This document shows positions 8,634-16,676 of a stretch of DNA of 52,304 nucleotides, one piece after another. Source of the stretch: JBGZEX01 sp041846495 (GTDB lineage Bacteria > Bacteroidota > Bacteroidia > Bacteroidales > Marinifilaceae); NCBI GenBank assembly GCA_041846495.1, contig JBGZEX010000056.1:1-52304 (forward strand), read 5' to 3'. The translations under genes and the position numbers were made by a program. Within the stretch, counting starts at the first letter, position 1, and each line of letters opens with the position of its first letter. The notes below the pieces were generated by a model. It did no database searches and was not told where the DNA came from. It saw only the letters and a program-made list of their open reading frames with translations.

Positions 8634-9605
8634 ATGGAATGGAGCAAACAGAATGAAAATAGGGAAATGCATTATTCCATGTATGCCAAAAGGTTTGCCA
8701 TGGATGCCAAAATGTTGAGATTGGATGCGGCCATACATGTGGAGGATAAGGAAGATGTCGTTTTTTGGAACAGGGTATTGAAGTACTATCGTCCCGATTT
8801 GCATTTCCATTTTATTTCGGCTTCTCGAAACGAAAGAGGAAACGAGACCAGCGGAGTGACTCAATGTTTGAAATATTTCAATTATCTGAATAAGAATTTT
8901 CTCCTCTGTATAGACAGCGATTACCGTTATTTATTGAGACAACCGGATATGAATGCTGCGCATTTCATACTTCAAACCTATACGTATTCGTTTGAAAACC
9001 ACCATTGCTATGTTTCCATATTCGACGATGTGTGTTTACGGATAACCAAGCATAAGAATACCGTTTTCGATTTTGCAACTTTTCTATCGACGTATTCCCG
9101 GATTATTTATCCGCTTTTTTTATGGCATCTCTATTTTTTGAAGGAAGCTCCTTCCGTTTTTTCGAAAAATGATTTTAACGGATATCTGAAAATAGTTGGG
9201 AAAAATCCCCGTACGCTTGTCAGGGACGGAGGATTCAAGGCGTTTAACGAATTGAGCGACCGGGTGAATAAACGGATGAAGTCCTTTCGATTGAAATATC
9301 CCGAAGCCGATACGGATGCGGTGGATAAAAGTTGCAGAGAGTTAGGGGTTTCTCCGGAAACCGCCTATATGTTTTTAAGAGGACATAATATTTTCGATAC
9401 CATGGTTGCCGTTTGCCGGGAGGTTTGCCGTACCTTGTTGTCGATGAATAAAAACACTAAATCGATAAAAAAGTCGATGGCGGATTTTTATCGCAATCAG
9501 GGAATGATAGATGCCGCATTGAAACAGGAAATCAAGTTCGGGGAATATCCGGCAATATTGAAGATTCGTTCGGATATAGAGACTTTATTCCCTTTGAAAG
9601 ATTAG
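8634..9605 (+). CDS. DUF4435 (TOPRIM-like) protein, AriB-like putative effector
   Basis: 323 aa. The N-terminal third has the TOPRIM layout of DUF4435: a hydrophobic strand ending in a glutamate (IHVEDKED, Glu37 and Asp41) and a second strand ending in an Asp-x-Asp motif (LCIDSDY, Asp94 and Asp96). These would bind metal in a nuclease active site. The rest is alpha-helical with no motif I recognise. It follows the ATPase by 5 bases and precedes ruvB by 24, all on one strand. In PARIS the DUF4435 subunit is a nuclease released on phage infection that cleaves host tRNA-Lys; whether this protein does so is unknown. A role in DNA maintenance alongside ruvB is an alternative. Confidence 0.72.
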   Translation: MEWSKQNENREMHYSMYAKRFAMDAKMLRLDAAIHVEDKEDVVFWNRVLKYYRPDLHFHFISASRNERGNETSGVTQCLKYFNYLNKNFLLCIDSDYRYLLRQPDMNAAHFILQTYTYSFENHHCYVSIFDDVCLRITKHKNTVFDFATFLSTYSRIIYPLFLWHLYFLKEAPSVFSKNDFNGYLKIVGKNPRTLVRDGGFKAFNELSDRVNKRMKSFRLKYPEADTDAVDKSCRELGVSPETAYMFLRGHNIFDTMVAVCREVCRTLLSMNKNTKSIKKSMADFYRNQGMIDAALKQEIKFGEYPAILKIRSDIETLFPLKD

Positions 9606-9629
9606 ATTTGCCGGATGAATTGAGAAGAT

Positions 9630-10649
9630 ATGAATGAATTCGATATAAGAAACAGTGTGAAAGATAACGAAAGGGAGTTCGAGCGGGCTTTGCGTCCCTT
9701 GAGTTTTTCCGATTTTAAGGGACAGAAAACCATTGTGGATAATCTTGAAATTTTTGTCCGGGCAGCTAAAATGCGGAATGATTCCTTGGATCATGTATTG
9801 CTTCACGGTCCGGCCGGATTGGGGAAAACGACACTTTCCGCCATAATAGCCAATGAATTGGGAGTGGGTTTGAAGATGAGTTCCGGTCCCGTTCTCGACA
9901 AACCGGGAGATCTTGCCGGATTGTTGACGAATTTGGAGGAAAACGACGTATTGTTTATCGATGAGATACATCGGCTTTCTCCCGTAGTCGAAGAATATCT
10001 TTATTCGGCTATGGAAGATTTCCGTATAGATATTATGATCGACAGGGGGCCTGCCGCCCGTTCGGTTCAAATAGAGATAAATCCCTTTACCCTTATCGGA
10101 GCCACTACCAGAAGCGGATTGTTGACGTCGCCTCTGAGAGCTCGTTTCGGAATCAATTGTCATTTCGAATATTACGACATACCGGTGCTTACGGGTATTA
10201 TCAAACGTTCCGCCTCGATTTTGGGAATAGGGATTAGGGAAGAGGCTGCCGAGGCCATAGCATCCCGTTCGAGAGGTACCCCGAGGATAGCCAATGCGCT
10301 TTTACGGAGAGTGAGGGATTTCGCTATGGTAAAAGGAGACGGGAGGATAGATCGGGAAATAACCTTATTTGCGTTGGATGCATTGAATATCGATACATAC
10401 GGACTCGATGAGATGGATAATAAAATTCTGTTGACTATAATCGATAAATTCGGAGGCGGTCCTGTAGGATTGACGACGATAGCCACTGCCGTGGGAGAAG
10501 ATCCCGGAACCATAGAAGAAGTTTACGAGCCTTTCCTTATCATGGAAGGTTTTATTAAACGTACTCCCCGGGGGCGTGAGGTGACCGCTCTTGCCTACAG
10601 GCATTTCGGAAGGACAATGGGTTTTAATGAAGGAGCAACTTTATTTTAA
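9630..10649 (+). CDS. ruvB: Holliday junction branch migration helicase RuvB
   Basis: 339-aa AAA+ motor that, with RuvA, drives branch migration of Holliday junctions. Present are Walker A GPAGLGKT at 60-67, Walker B DEIHRL from 111, the sensor region GATTRSGLL, the arginine finger in RARFG, and the C-terminal winged helix with RTPRGRE. Length is typical. The ATG at 9630 gives the usual short N-terminal arm. ruvA and ruvC are not in the window. It sits immediately before the histidine kinase gene with no gap, so the pgk-to-kinase genes may form one long transcription unit. Confidence 0.97.
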   Translation: MNEFDIRNSVKDNEREFERALRPLSFSDFKGQKTIVDNLEIFVRAAKMRNDSLDHVLLHGPAGLGKTTLSAIIANELGVGLKMSSGPVLDKPGDLAGLLTNLEENDVLFIDEIHRLSPVVEEYLYSAMEDFRIDIMIDRGPAARSVQIEINPFTLIGATTRSGLLTSPLRARFGINCHFEYYDIPVLTGIIKRSASILGIGIREEAAEAIASRSRGTPRIANALLRRVRDFAMVKGDGRIDREITLFALDALNIDTYGLDEMDNKILLTIIDKFGGGPVGLTTIATAVGEDPGTIEEVYEPFLIMEGFIKRTPRGREVTALAYRHFGRTMGFNEGATLF

Positions 10650-12110
10650 ATGCGGTTTATGAGCAAGAAACGGATTTTCGGGTTGATTTTTATTTTGAGT
10701 GCGGCAATTATAGCTTTAATCGCCATTCAGATTCGTTTTTGGTTGGATGCCATCGAATTGGAACGCAGTAAATTCGATTATGTGGTAGCGAAATCCATTA
10801 ATGAGGTGGTTTACGATATCGAAAATATTTATACGAGAAAAGCGGTCAGGATAAATATCGGAAGAGACTCGGTTCGTTCGACGAATAAAAAAGACTTTTT
10901 TCGTTTTACCGTCGAAATGTCGAAGAATTGGGAGGAAAAAATCCCCAATACGGTATGGTATCATAATAAGGATAATAATATATACGAGTCGCTGAAAAAA
11001 TACAGGAAGGATGTAAATATCGTTTCGGTATATACGGATGAAAACATATCGGCTTCGTTTTCCATTCCATTGCCGTACAGTCTGAAAGAACAATTGGAGG
11101 GGATAGATATTCGGGAATTGATTTCGAAAAAATTTTCGGAGAACGGATTGGATATGAAGTTCGAATATGCCGTGAAAGAACATGGCACCTTTGTGGTAAT
11201 GTCGGATAATTTTTTCAATAAAGACTGGGAGCGTACCTATACGCGCAATATGTATTTGGACGATTACAGCAATATAGCCACCCTTTTTATCGTATTTCCC
11301 GACCAGGTTTTTAAGAGATACCTGTCCCCCGGATTGATGATAGCCGGTATATTGTGTGTCGTATTATTGTTGTTGTGTTTCATTTATTGCATACGAATAA
11401 TAATTTACCGTAAAAGACTTTCTTCCGCCCGACAAAATTTTGTCAATACGATGGCTCATGAATTTAAAGCGCCTTTATCCACCATCGTATTGGCGACTCA
11501 GATGTTGAAAGAGGGTAAGACTAAAAATAATCTTACCTGTGATACGGAAGGGCTTGCAAATATAATAGGGGAGGAAAGCAAGCGTCTTAAGTTTATGTTG
11601 GAAAGCTTGCTCGATATGTCGCGTATGACTTCGAATCGACTCGAATTGAAAATGGAACCGGTTGGCATACATCGAATTATAGAGAATATTTTACCTTCGT
11701 TCGGATTGGAACTTGAAGAAAAACAAGGAAGTTTGAATATCGCTCTAAATGCGGAAGCCGATGAAATTATTGGAAATGAAATGCATATATCGGGAGCTCT
11801 TTTGAATATTTTAAGGAATGCCGTAAAATATTGTGATAAAAAACCTGAAATATCTCTATCTACCGATAATAATCATAAAGAAATTATTATAAGTATTACA
11901 GATAATGGCATAGGAATTGCTGAAAAAGATTATGGGATGATTTTCGAAGAATTTTATAGAGTTCCTGTTGAAAATGGGCCTAAGGGTTTCGGTTTGGGGT
12001 TAGCTTATGTAAAAAAAGTGGTTGAGGCTCATAAAGGGAGGATTCTTATAAAAAGTTCCATGGGAGAAGGAAGTCGTTTCGACTTGATTTTTCCATTGAA
12101 AATAGGGTAA
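10650..12110 (+). CDS. Sensor histidine kinase, RprX-like
   Basis: 486-aa membrane histidine kinase. Two transmembrane helices, at about residues 9-29 and 225-248, bracket a periplasmic sensor domain. Then come the HisKA domain with phospho-acceptor His270 (HEFKAPLST) and an HATPase_c domain with the N box (NILRNAVKY), G1 DNGIG, F box and G2 GFGLGL. It resembles RprX of Bacteroides, whose regulator RprY is matched by the next gene. The stimulus is unknown. The segment of about 11.8-12.0 kb, coding for the ATP-binding domain, is clearly more AT-rich than the rest of the gene. A second Met at residue 4 could also start translation. Confidence 0.93.
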   Translation: MRFMSKKRIFGLIFILSAAIIALIAIQIRFWLDAIELERSKFDYVVAKSINEVVYDIENIYTRKAVRINIGRDSVRSTNKKDFFRFTVEMSKNWEEKIPNTVWYHNKDNNIYESLKKYRKDVNIVSVYTDENISASFSIPLPYSLKEQLEGIDIRELISKKFSENGLDMKFEYAVKEHGTFVVMSDNFFNKDWERTYTRNMYLDDYSNIATLFIVFPDQVFKRYLSPGLMIAGILCVVLLLLCFIYCIRIIIYRKRLSSARQNFVNTMAHEFKAPLSTIVLATQMLKEGKTKNNLTCDTEGLANIIGEESKRLKFMLESLLDMSRMTSNRLELKMEPVGIHRIIENILPSFGLELEEKQGSLNIALNAEADEIIGNEMHISGALLNILRNAVKYCDKKPEISLSTDNNHKEIIISITDNGIGIAEKDYGMIFEEFYRVPVENGPKGFGLGLAYVKKVVEAHKGRILIKSSMGEGSRFDLIFPLKIG

Positions 12111-12134
12111 TGCAAACAATAATTATATAATGAA

Positions 12135-12824
12135 ATGAACGAAAGTATAAAAGTTTTATTGGCAGAAGACGATATCAATTTAGGGATGCTTCTGAAAGAA
12201 TACTTAAGAGCAAAGGGCTATATTGCAACACTTTGTGAGGACGGAGAAGCGGCTTATTCGGCTTTTCTCGATCAATCGTTCGATTTGTGCATTTTTGATA
12301 TAATGATGCCTAAGAAAGATGGTTTTACTCTTACCAAGGACATACGGCAGATAAATACGGATATACCGATAATTTTTCTTTCTGCCAAAACGATGAAAGA
12401 GGATGTTTTGGACGGTTTCAGAGCCGGAGGGGACGATTACATAACCAAGCCGTTCAGCATGGAAGAGTTGTTGTTGAGAATAGAGGCTTTGTTGAAGCGC
12501 TCCATGGGGCTGAAACCCAAAGCCGTGCAGGAGATATTTAAAATAGGTAAACTGTCTTTCGATTCGAAGAAGCAGATATTGTCGGACGAGAGTGAGTCCA
12601 TAAGACTTACGACCAAAGAATCGGAGTTGTTGAAGTTGTTGTGTTTGAATGCGAATAAGATTCTGGAACGTAATTACGCTTTGCGGAATATATGGGCCGA
12701 CGACAATTATTTCAATGCCCGGAGTATGGATGTGTATATTACGAAGTTGAGAAAACATTTGAAACGGGATCCTTCTATTGAGATTATAAATGTCCATGGT
12801 AAAGGTTATAAACTTATATGTTGA
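12135..12824 (+). CDS. OmpR-family response regulator, RprY-like
   Basis: 229-aa two-domain regulator. The receiver domain has the acidic pair Glu11-Asp12, the phosphorylation site Asp55 (IFDIMMP) and Lys105 (TKPFS). The C-terminal winged-helix DNA-binding domain ends in the VHGKGYKL beta hairpin typical of OmpR/PhoB. It lies 24 bases downstream of the histidine kinase and is its likely partner. Target genes cannot be read from the sequence. The Met at 12135 gives a receiver domain of normal length. Confidence 0.94.
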   Translation: MNESIKVLLAEDDINLGMLLKEYLRAKGYIATLCEDGEAAYSAFLDQSFDLCIFDIMMPKKDGFTLTKDIRQINTDIPIIFLSAKTMKEDVLDGFRAGGDDYITKPFSMEELLLRIEALLKRSMGLKPKAVQEIFKIGKLSFDSKKQILSDESESIRLTTKESELLKLLCLNANKILERNYALRNIWADDNYFNARSMDVYITKLRKHLKRDPSIEIINVHGKGYKLIC

Positions 12825-12847
12825 TATTGTAATATAAAAGAATTATT

Positions 12848-13282
12848 GTGAAAAAGATTGGGATTGCCTGTGATCATGCGGGATTTGAGCTTAAGGAACA
12901 TTTAGTGGATTATTTGAAGAAAAAAGGATACGAGGTCGAGGATTTCGGAACGGATTCTTCCGAAAGTATGGATTATCCGGATACGGCACATCCCCTGGCA
13001 AATGCGGTAGCGGAGGGGAAGTATCTTTCGGGTATAACTTTGTGCGGAAGCGGGAATGGGATTTCCATGACGGCGAACCGCCATAAGGGAGTACGGGCCG
13101 CTCTTTGCTGGCGTCCGGAGATTGCTATTCTTGCACGGCAGCATAACGATGCCAATGTATGCAGCATCCCTGCAAGGTTTGTGTCGGTTGCCGAAGCCGA
13201 AATCATAACGGATCTGTTTTTATCCGCCGAATTTGAAGGAGGACGCCACCGGCGCCGGATAGAAAAAATTGAAAATTTTTAG
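12848..13282 (+). CDS. rpiB: Ribose-5-phosphate isomerase B
   Basis: 144-aa RpiB/LacAB-family isomerase that interconverts ribulose 5-phosphate and ribose 5-phosphate. Diagnostic residues are the N-terminal ACDHAGFELK (Asp9, His10), catalytic Cys66 in TLCGSGNG, and the NRHKGVRAA segment that binds phosphate. The start codon is GTG at 12848, which places the first strand (KKIGIACDH) exactly where the family begins; no ATG fits. The 23-base gap from the response regulator gene suggests co-transcription. Its stop lies one base from the end of the convergent mutL gene, with no terminator between. Confidence 0.94.
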   Translation: MKKIGIACDHAGFELKEHLVDYLKKKGYEVEDFGTDSSESMDYPDTAHPLANAVAEGKYLSGITLCGSGNGISMTANRHKGVRAALCWRPEIAILARQHNDANVCSIPARFVSVAEAEIITDLFLSAEFEGGRHRRRIEKIENF

Positions 13283-13283
13283 T

Positions 13284-15095
13284 TTATTTCAGTTTTTCGC
13301 TCAATTCTTCCGAATCGATAACAGAAAGTATGAGTTTGCCTTCAGGGTCGTACTTATTCTCTTTTTTTTCGAATAATTTATTGATCATATCGATTATTTC
13401 CCGGTCGTTTAACAGTGTTATGTCGGGGATTATGCCGATTTTGGCCATGGACAAGGCCAAAGATTTTCGTATTTCGTTCTTTATATCTCCCGGCATGTTT
13501 TTATAATACTCTAAAAGAGAGTTTACAAGGCTGTGTCCGGCGGAATAGGAATAGCATACGGGAACGGCTGTCAGTTTGTATCGGCTCTCCTCTTCTTTTT
13601 CCATACGGAATCCTAATATTTCCAAGTCGGGCAGTATATCGTCGATTATGCCGGCGTCTTCTTTTGAGAATTCGAGAGTTTCGGGGAAGAGACAAGGTTG
13701 TGAATTCGGATGTTCCTTGCTCATGGAATCCATGAATTCCTCGAATAAGAGCCGGAATTGCATTCTTCGCGGATGGATAACCAGCATGCCTGTGGGTATG
13801 GGAGCGATAATGTATTTCCCGTTTATTCGGAGGATTTTGTCTATGGGAGCAAAATCCTCTTGACCCGATTTTGGGAAAAGAGAAGGTGTTTCCGGATTTG
13901 TTGCCGTCGGTTTGAGGAAATCGGTAAAAGCCGATTTCGAAATCGAGGCGAATTCGGATTCGGCTACGGATATACCGCTTTTATAATTGAACGGATTATA
14001 ATTCCGGTTATAGGATATTTTAGGAATATATTCGGCATTTTTCGGGATATTCCGGGAAGAATATTCGATACGTCCGGCTCTGTCGAAGTCTATGGGGGGG
14101 ATGATGTTGAATTTTCCCAAGGCTTCTTTGATGCATGCAAGTATGATTTTGAAATGGTCTCCTTCGTTTTGGAATTTTATTTCCGTTTTTGTCGGGTGTA
14201 TGTTGACATCTATGAGCCGGGTGTCGATTTTAAAATAAAGGAAATAGGAGGGGATTTCGTCATCTGCAATAAGTCCTTTATAGGCTTCTGTGACGGCTTT
14301 ATGGAAAAAAGGATGTTTCATAAAGCGGTCGTTTACGAAAAAATATTGTTCTCCGTAACTTTTACGGGCATGGGAGGGGTCGCATATATATCCCCGGATT
14401 TCGAGTATATGCGTTTTGCAATCGATATCGATGAGTTTCGTATCTATGGATTTTCCGCATATGCCCATAATTCGTTGTCTGAGTCCGCTCGGAGGAAGAT
14501 TGAAAATTTCCTGTTCGTTATGCCTTAGGATAAGGTGGAGTTCGGGAGCGGAAAGGGCGATACGCATAAATTCATTGAGGATATTTCTCCATTCCGTTTG
14601 ATCCGATTTTAAAAATTTTCTTCTTGCCGGGATATTGAAAAAAAGATTCCGTACCATAATATTGGTGCCCGGGGATACGGCATCCGCTTCCTGAAGTTTG
14701 AGTTCGGATGCGGAGATGACCAATCGGCATCCTATGGAATCTTCTTTCGTTTTGGTCTTTATTTCCATATCCGAAACCGAAGCTATGGAGGGAAGGGCTT
14801 CTCCCCGGAAACCGAATGTATGTATTTTGAAAAGGTCGTCCGCCGTCGTTATTTTTGACGTGGCGTGGCGTTCCAATGCCATGCGTGCATCCATGGCGGA
14901 CATGCCTTTCCCGTCGTCCACTACCTGGATAAGTGTTTTCCCCGCATTCTTTATATTGACTTCTATTACGGTAGCTTCCGCATCCACGGCATTTTCCAAT
15001 AGTTCCTTTACTACGGAAGCCGGACGCTGGATAACCTCTCCCGCGGCTATTTGATTGGCCACCGAATCGGGTAAAATTTGAATGATATCTCCCAT
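13284..15095 (-). CDS. mutL: DNA mismatch repair protein MutL
   Basis: 603-aa mismatch-repair ATPase. The N-terminal GHKL domain is intact: QIAAGEV near residue 17, ELLENAVDAEA near 33-43, DDGKGM near 61, and GFRGEALPSI near 92. The transducer domain carries the NVNIHPTK-type motif (VNIHPTKTEI). In the C-terminal dimerisation domain the place of the endonuclease motif DQHAxxE is taken by the sequence starting at His441 (IHPRRMQ), and the later C-P-x-G-K-P motif appears as DPEGKL. So this MutL seems to lack the metal-binding endonuclease residues. It heads toward rpiB and is preceded by a small membrane protein gene 4 bases upstream. Confidence 0.95.
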   Translation of the reverse strand: MGDIIQILPDSVANQIAAGEVIQRPASVVKELLENAVDAEATVIEVNIKNAGKTLIQVVDDGKGMSAMDARMALERHATSKITTADDLFKIHTFGFRGEALPSIASVSDMEIKTKTKEDSIGCRLVISASELKLQEADAVSPGTNIMVRNLFFNIPARRKFLKSDQTEWRNILNEFMRIALSAPELHLILRHNEQEIFNLPPSGLRQRIMGICGKSIDTKLIDIDCKTHILEIRGYICDPSHARKSYGEQYFFVNDRFMKHPFFHKAVTEAYKGLIADDEIPSYFLYFKIDTRLIDVNIHPTKTEIKFQNEGDHFKIILACIKEALGKFNIIPPIDFDRAGRIEYSSRNIPKNAEYIPKISYNRNYNPFNYKSGISVAESEFASISKSAFTDFLKPTATNPETPSLFPKSGQEDFAPIDKILRINGKYIIAPIPTGMLVIHPRRMQFRLLFEEFMDSMSKEHPNSQPCLFPETLEFSKEDAGIIDDILPDLEILGFRMEKEEESRYKLTAVPVCYSYSAGHSLVNSLLEYYKNMPGDIKNEIRKSLALSMAKIGIIPDITLLNDREIIDMINKLFEKKENKYDPEGKLILSVIDSEELSEKLK

Positions 15096-15099
15096 AGTT

Positions 15100-15405
15100 T
15101 TATTCTCCTAACCATTCTATAATACGATCCGCATATTTTGAGAACAGATAATATGCCATAAGAAGTAAAAGCATAAGGATCATAAATAATCTCAGTACGT
15201 AACTTCCTCTCGTTTTCTTTCTTTGAGTCTTGAGTTTATTGTAATTTGCCCGAAATTTCGTACGGATTTCGGAATAATCTTCCGATTGAATGTTTAATTC
15301 GGCTTTTATTCTTCGTTCTCTCTTTTCTCTTTCCTCTTTTTGAGGGTCCCAATATCTCGGTTTGAGATCGAATCTTCTGTATTCCTGTTGTTTAAAAAAT
15401 CCCAT
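15100..15405 (-). CDS. Small membrane protein of unknown function
   Basis: 101 aa when started at the ATG that overlaps the stop of the upstream flippase-like gene (TAATG), a classic coupling arrangement. A longer upstream extension would only be an overlap with that gene. The N-terminal 65 residues are highly charged (Glu, Arg and Lys in a probable coiled-coil helix), and one transmembrane helix lies at about residues 72-92, followed by a short tail. It is probably an inner-membrane protein with a cytoplasmic N terminus. I do not recognise the family. It sits between a flippase-like gene and mutL, likely in one minus-strand operon. Confidence 0.75.
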   Translation of the reverse strand: MGFFKQQEYRRFDLKPRYWDPQKEEREKRERRIKAELNIQSEDYSEIRTKFRANYNKLKTQRKKTRGSYVLRLFMILMLLLLMAYYLFSKYADRIIEWLGE

Positions 15406-16475
15406 TAGTCTTTTTTTGCTTTGTTTACAAAATGTTTCGTTACCCATTTCGGAACAAAAAAGGCTCCGATAAACAGATAGGGATAATAGCTGATGAGTCT
15501 CCATAAAAAAGCCATGGCCACGGCAACTCCGGCAAAAGGCAGAAAATCTCCCAGATATTTTGAAAATATATATTCGGCAAAACCGCTACCGCCCGGAGTA
15601 GGAGTAACCAGCATCATAATCCACATGACCAATTGTCGTGCAAATATGAGAAAATGTTCTCCTATGGAATAACCCGAACGGTTGAATGCCATCAATAATG
15701 CATTGACGACCCAATATCTTGCGGTCCATGAGATAAATGTGGCTCCGAATGTTTTTACCCAAAAAGAAACCGGCATTTTTTTCAGTTCGGCGGAATTTCG
15801 GATGATGTCCGTCCCCGCTTCATTGGCATCGTGGCGCCATTTTCTGAGTATATGAAGCTTGAAAAACTTCATAATAAGCCATTTGAGGCCTCTTGGATTT
15901 TTGAAAAGTCCGTAGGAAAGTACGATGAAATAAATTAGTTTTATTCCGTATCCGATAAAAGCGATCCACATGAGTCCGGATTGGATATTTTCCGAAGTCC
16001 CCGTCAACGTCCAGAGTTTGTGGGGATTCATAAATATCAATATGGCCGGAAACATAAGAATAAAATACAATTCGTCTAAAAATGAAGTCGCCATGACGAT
16101 GGCGGAACTTCGGCCGACTTTAATACCTTCTTTATTCACGAATAAAATGGCTAAACTCGTACCTCCCACTGCCGAAGGGGTGATGGAAGAGGTGAATTCC
16201 CATAAAACGATGATGCGGATGGCCTGTCGCCAGGACAATCTGTTTTCGGACAATATCTTTATTCGGATTACATAGCCGATATCGCGGGCAGCCATGCATA
16301 GAAATGCAATGAATATCCAGAAAACGGATGTCCATGTAAAACTGAAAGCTTTAAAAGAATCGATGTCGAATTCTTTATAAAGCATATATAATACGATTCC
16401 CAAACCTATTACGATAGGGAGTATTATCCGGCGGGGACGGATTTTTTTTGCGATATCCGAATCGGTCGTTTGCAT
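15405..16475 (-). CDS. Flippase-like membrane protein (LPG synthase TM region, UPF0104 type)
   Basis: 356-aa integral membrane protein with about eight hydrophobic segments. It resembles the transmembrane half of lysylphosphatidylglycerol synthase MprF and the UPF0104/AglD/YbhN proteins, including the ITPSAVGGTSLAIL and PTPGGSGFAEY motifs conserved in that family. No soluble synthase domain is attached, so it is not a full MprF. Members are thought to move or modify lipids; the substrate here is unknown. It begins the minus-strand operon that continues through the 101-aa protein to mutL. The 200-base gap upstream separates it from the divergent topA gene. Confidence 0.82.
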   Translation of the reverse strand: MQTTDSDIAKKIRPRRIILPIVIGLGIVLYMLYKEFDIDSFKAFSFTWTSVFWIFIAFLCMAARDIGYVIRIKILSENRLSWRQAIRIIVLWEFTSSITPSAVGGTSLAILFVNKEGIKVGRSSAIVMATSFLDELYFILMFPAILIFMNPHKLWTLTGTSENIQSGLMWIAFIGYGIKLIYFIVLSYGLFKNPRGLKWLIMKFFKLHILRKWRHDANEAGTDIIRNSAELKKMPVSFWVKTFGATFISWTARYWVVNALLMAFNRSGYSIGEHFLIFARQLVMWIMMLVTPTPGGSGFAEYIFSKYLGDFLPFAGVAVAMAFLWRLISYYPYLFIGAFFVPKWVTKHFVNKAKKD

Positions 16476-16597
16476 TTTTCCAATTATTATGTGCGCAATT
16501 TACGAAAAAAAACGGCATAATTGTTTCTTCGAAAATGTATAATATCTTAATCGGGCTAAATTACACGGGCATTTTTTTCGATTATGAATAATTTATA

Positions 16598-16605
16598 TAA
16601 TTTTG
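16598..16605 (+). promoter_or_regulatory. Candidate -7 promoter element for topA
   Basis: TAATTTTG is an exact TAnnTTTG match 71 bases before the topA start. The -33 region is only a run of T with no clear TTTG, so confidence is moderate. Confidence 0.4.
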
Positions 16606-16676
16606 CCGCCGTAATTTTGGGATACTTTTCCGAATATATTGTAATTACATTAAGAAAAATCACTTAATAGCGAGGG

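Noticed and set aside
13758..14528. 256-codon plus-strand frame
   Set aside because: It is antisense to mutL and shows no domain.
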